NCBI GenBank assembly: GCA_913058195.1
Contig: CAJXPP010000082.1
Location: forward strand, 1-8,565
DNA length: 8,565 bases
Reading direction: 5' to 3'
Source: an uncultured Gammaproteobacteria bacterium
GTDB lineage: Bacteria; Pseudomonadota; Gammaproteobacteria; Nitrosococcales; Methylophagaceae
The position numbers and the translations under genes are program-made. Position 1 is the first letter of the stretch, and each line of letters opens with the position of its first letter. The notes below the pieces were generated by a model. The model was not told the origin of the DNA, made no database searches, and saw nothing but the letters and a program-made list of their open reading frames with translations. Shown in pieces: positions 6,735-8,565 of the stretch.

Positions 6735-7316
6735 ATGCGAATAATACCTTTAGTGTTAGCTCTATTAAGTGTTGCTACAACTGCTACAGCAATAGAGTCT
6801 GTAACATTTCCAAGTGAAACAGGTGATACTTTAATGATCCACCAGTTGAAGAGCGGTGAGGTCTGGGGTAGTTTAATTATTACCGATCATGTTGCAGATA
6901 GCTTTGCTGATCATGAATTGATTGTATTGCAAGTTGATCAGTTCCAACCGATTAAACTAGATCAAGAAAAACGCTGTAATACACCTGCTGGTAAGTCACA
7001 AAAAGTTAGCTATACGTTTGATACGGAAGAAAGCACTGAGGAATGGTTGTTCAGTCAAATAGCTACGCCAAAGGCTGATATTTTTAAAGTAACGGGCTGG
7101 GATAAAGAGACCTATCAGCATATGAAATCGGATAGGCGCCCTGAAGTAGTTGATTTTCCGATTAAAGCGAGCTTAGCCATTGATTCTTTATGGCAGCAGT
7201 TTAAGCAAGGTGAAAAAGTGGTGTTTCGTTATACCACCAGTGCAGATGAATCTCGTCAAGCGAGTTTTACTTTAACGCCTCAGAGAGAGGAACTCCTCAA
7301 GCTGGTTAGCGAATAG
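6735..7316 (+). CDS. Predicted secreted protein of unknown function
   Basis: I do not recognise this family. From ATG 6735 it encodes 193 residues with a clear Sec signal peptide: MRIIPLVLALLSVATTATA, with likely signal peptidase I cleavage after A19. There is no lipobox cysteine and no other membrane segment, so the mature protein should be periplasmic or exported. The mature part is mixed polar with alternating hydrophobic stretches (ELIVLQVDQF at 61-70, KVVFRYTT and ASFTLTPQ near the end), suggesting a mainly beta fold. It has one cysteine (C81) and so no internal disulfide. It starts 43 nt after ppx on the same strand with a strong ribosome binding site, so it may be co-transcribed with ppx. 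That link is positional only. The stop codon lies inside the hairpin at 7312-7350. Confidence 0.85.
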   Translation: MRIIPLVLALLSVATTATAIESVTFPSETGDTLMIHQLKSGEVWGSLIITDHVADSFADHELIVLQVDQFQPIKLDQEKRCNTPAGKSQKVSYTFDTEESTEEWLFSQIATPKADIFKVTGWDKETYQHMKSDRRPEVVDFPIKASLAIDSLWQQFKQGEKVVFRYTTSADESRQASFTLTPQREELLKLVSE

Positions 7317-7350
7317 CTTCCCACTTCATTACTTGAAGAGAGAAGCTATT
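7312..7350. terminator. Imperfect hairpin between convergent genes, possible bidirectional terminator
   Basis: AATAGCTTC (7312-7320) pairs perfectly with GAAGCTATT (7342-7350). Inside, CTTCA (7324-7328) pairs with TGAAG (7334-7338) around a 5-nt loop, leaving a 3x3 internal loop. It lies between two converging stop codons and includes the TAG of the upstream gene (7314-7316). The T-runs that follow are short on both strands, so termination could be weak. Confidence 0.5.
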
Positions 7351-7357
7351 TAGAAGC

Positions 7358-8529
7358 CTACCAGTTTACATTTACGCCTACATAAGCACTACGACCTATG
7401 CCTGGTAGACGGTCGCCAGTAGTCAGATCTGGATTATCAGCCATACTGATACGATTATAACCACCTAAGTGATCTTGATATTCACGATCAAACAGATTAT
7501 TTACACCGGCTGATAATGTGATGCTTTCAGTAGGCTGGTAGTTGCCGGTTAAATTGAAGAGCGCGTAACCACTGGTTTTTATCTCTTCATTTTCAGTCGA
7601 TATTTTATTTTGAGCTGCAACTGTTTCTGCTTCAAAACCAACACGCCATGTTGTTTGAATATAACTTAGCATTGTGCGAGCGGTAAGTGGCGCGATACGG
7701 TATAGGTTATCGCTGGTATCACGACGTTCACCACGCACATAACTAACCGTTCCATCTAATTGCCAGTCATTTGTAATGACTGCAAACCAGTTTGCATCGA
7801 TACCATATAACTTAGCATCAACATTTTGGTATTGGAGCGGTGTGGTATCGCCACCCATCATGGTGCTAACACCAATTGCAGCCGTATTAGATGCTGGTAT
7901 AGCAGTACCTTGGATATAGTCATTAATATGGTGGTAAAAAATACGAGGTGAAATGCCTGACCTAGCGGTATGCCAGTCTAAGCCTAACTCTGCTTGGTAG
8001 GAAGTTTCAGCATCAAGATTGACATTACCAAGATGATTATTGCCATCAGCTAAACCTGATGTAGATTGCAGTGGTAACCATAGGTAGCGTTCTTGGTAGC
8101 TTGCAGAGCGTTGTTTACGTGCTAAACCAAATTCAATATCAATATCTTGGTTAAGCGTTTTTGTTAAAACAAATGTTAGGTCAACAAGGTTATCTTCTTG
8201 GCTGCGATCCGAGTTATTAAACTGGTCACGTAAAGCCACAACAGGCGCCATGTTCATGCTAGTATTAACTACACCTGCATCCATATTTACACGGCTTAAG
8301 CGTACGCCAGACTGTAGTTTAAGATCTGTTTGGAGCTCACCTTGCCATTCTGCAAACACACTATAACGATCGCGCTCAACATCTTTAAAGTTATTAACAA
8401 AAAACATCGCACTATTTGGATTGAAAATATCTGTATTGTGATCGGCTTGATCCGCATCAAACCCTACCGTCCAGCTGTTTAAGTTATAGCTTAGATTAAT
8501 GCCAGCAGCTTTGACATCTGCATCTGCAT
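7358..8529 (-). CDS. TonB-dependent outer-membrane receptor, C-terminal part, OprC/NosA copper-receptor-like
   Basis: C-terminal 389 residues of an outer-membrane beta-barrel that takes up a ligand with energy from TonB-ExbB-ExbD. The N-terminus, with signal peptide, TonB box and plug, lies beyond the right edge: the frame stays open past the Met codon at 8407 to the insert edge and meets a stop only inside the adapter. Alternating amphipathic strands run throughout. The conserved end GVNNLFDREYQDHLGGYNR and a final aromatic strand closing in VGVNVNW-stop are typical. ERYLWLPLQSTSGLADGN and GERRDTSDNLYRIAPL recall the TonB-dependent copper receptor group (OprC/NosA); this is by memory, and other metal or siderophore receptors are possible. 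Methionine pairs occur in likely loops (SMNMAP, STMMGG). It is convergent with the preceding genes and functionally separate from the phosphate cluster as far as can be seen. Confidence 0.88.
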
Positions 8530-8565
8530 CTGTCTCTTATACACATCTCCGAGCCCACGAGACTA
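8530..8565 (-). other. Illumina Nextera adapter with first index bases (non-genomic)
   Basis: Bases 8530-8563 are the reverse complement of the same 34-nt Nextera read-2 adapter found at the left end, starting with the mosaic end CTGTCTCTTATACACATCT (8530-8548). The last two bases, TA, agree with the first two of the reverse-complemented index at the left end (TAGGCATG). The exact junction is slightly ambiguous, because the adapter's CTG completes a third copy of a genomic CATCTG repeat (8515-8532). Confidence 0.98.

Noticed and set aside
8515..8532. Three tandem CATCTG copies as a microsatellite or repeat
   Set aside because: Only two and a half copies are genomic; the last CTG belongs to the adapter. 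They encode an ordinary Asp-Ala run in the receptor.

Overview
The window is an assembled, AT-rich stretch (GC roughly 40% by eye) of a Gram-negative bacterium, most likely a gammaproteobacterium. The evidence is long-form PstC and PstA permeases, PstB, PhoU and an E. coli-type Ppx of about 500 residues, together with an outer-membrane TonB-dependent receptor. Genus cannot be decided from the sequence alone. Both ends are not genomic: bases 1-47 and 8530-8565 are Illumina Nextera (Tn5) adapter with part of a P7/i7 index. The genomic insert is therefore about 48-8529, and the genes at both edges are cut.

Layout. On the plus strand, 48-4956 is the distal part of a phosphate-specific transport operon: pstC (5' end missing), pstA, pstB and phoU. 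The genes are 1 to 16 nt apart and end in a long hairpin with a T-run at 4985-5031. After a 226-nt gap, also on the plus strand, comes ppx (5183-6691, exopolyphosphatase), preceded by a 33-codon open frame whose stop overlaps the ppx start as ATGA. A small predicted secreted protein of unknown function follows 43 nt later (6735-7316). On the minus strand, convergent with these, is the C-terminal part of a TonB-dependent receptor (7358-8529) that most resembles the OprC/NosA copper-receptor group. An imperfect hairpin lies between the convergent stops.

How the genes work together. PstC and PstA form the inner-membrane channel and PstB is the ATPase. PhoU links transporter state to the PhoR/PhoB response, and Ppx degrades polyphosphate to orthophosphate, so 48-6691 is a phosphate uptake and storage locus. 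PstS and phoBR are not in the window. Both permeases are the enlarged kind: PstC carries a WD40/propeller-like segment before its membrane core, and PstA carries a predicted coiled coil between its first helix and its membrane core. I see no clearly new multi-gene system. The less ordinary elements are the enlarged permeases, the short open frame before ppx and the secreted orphan protein.
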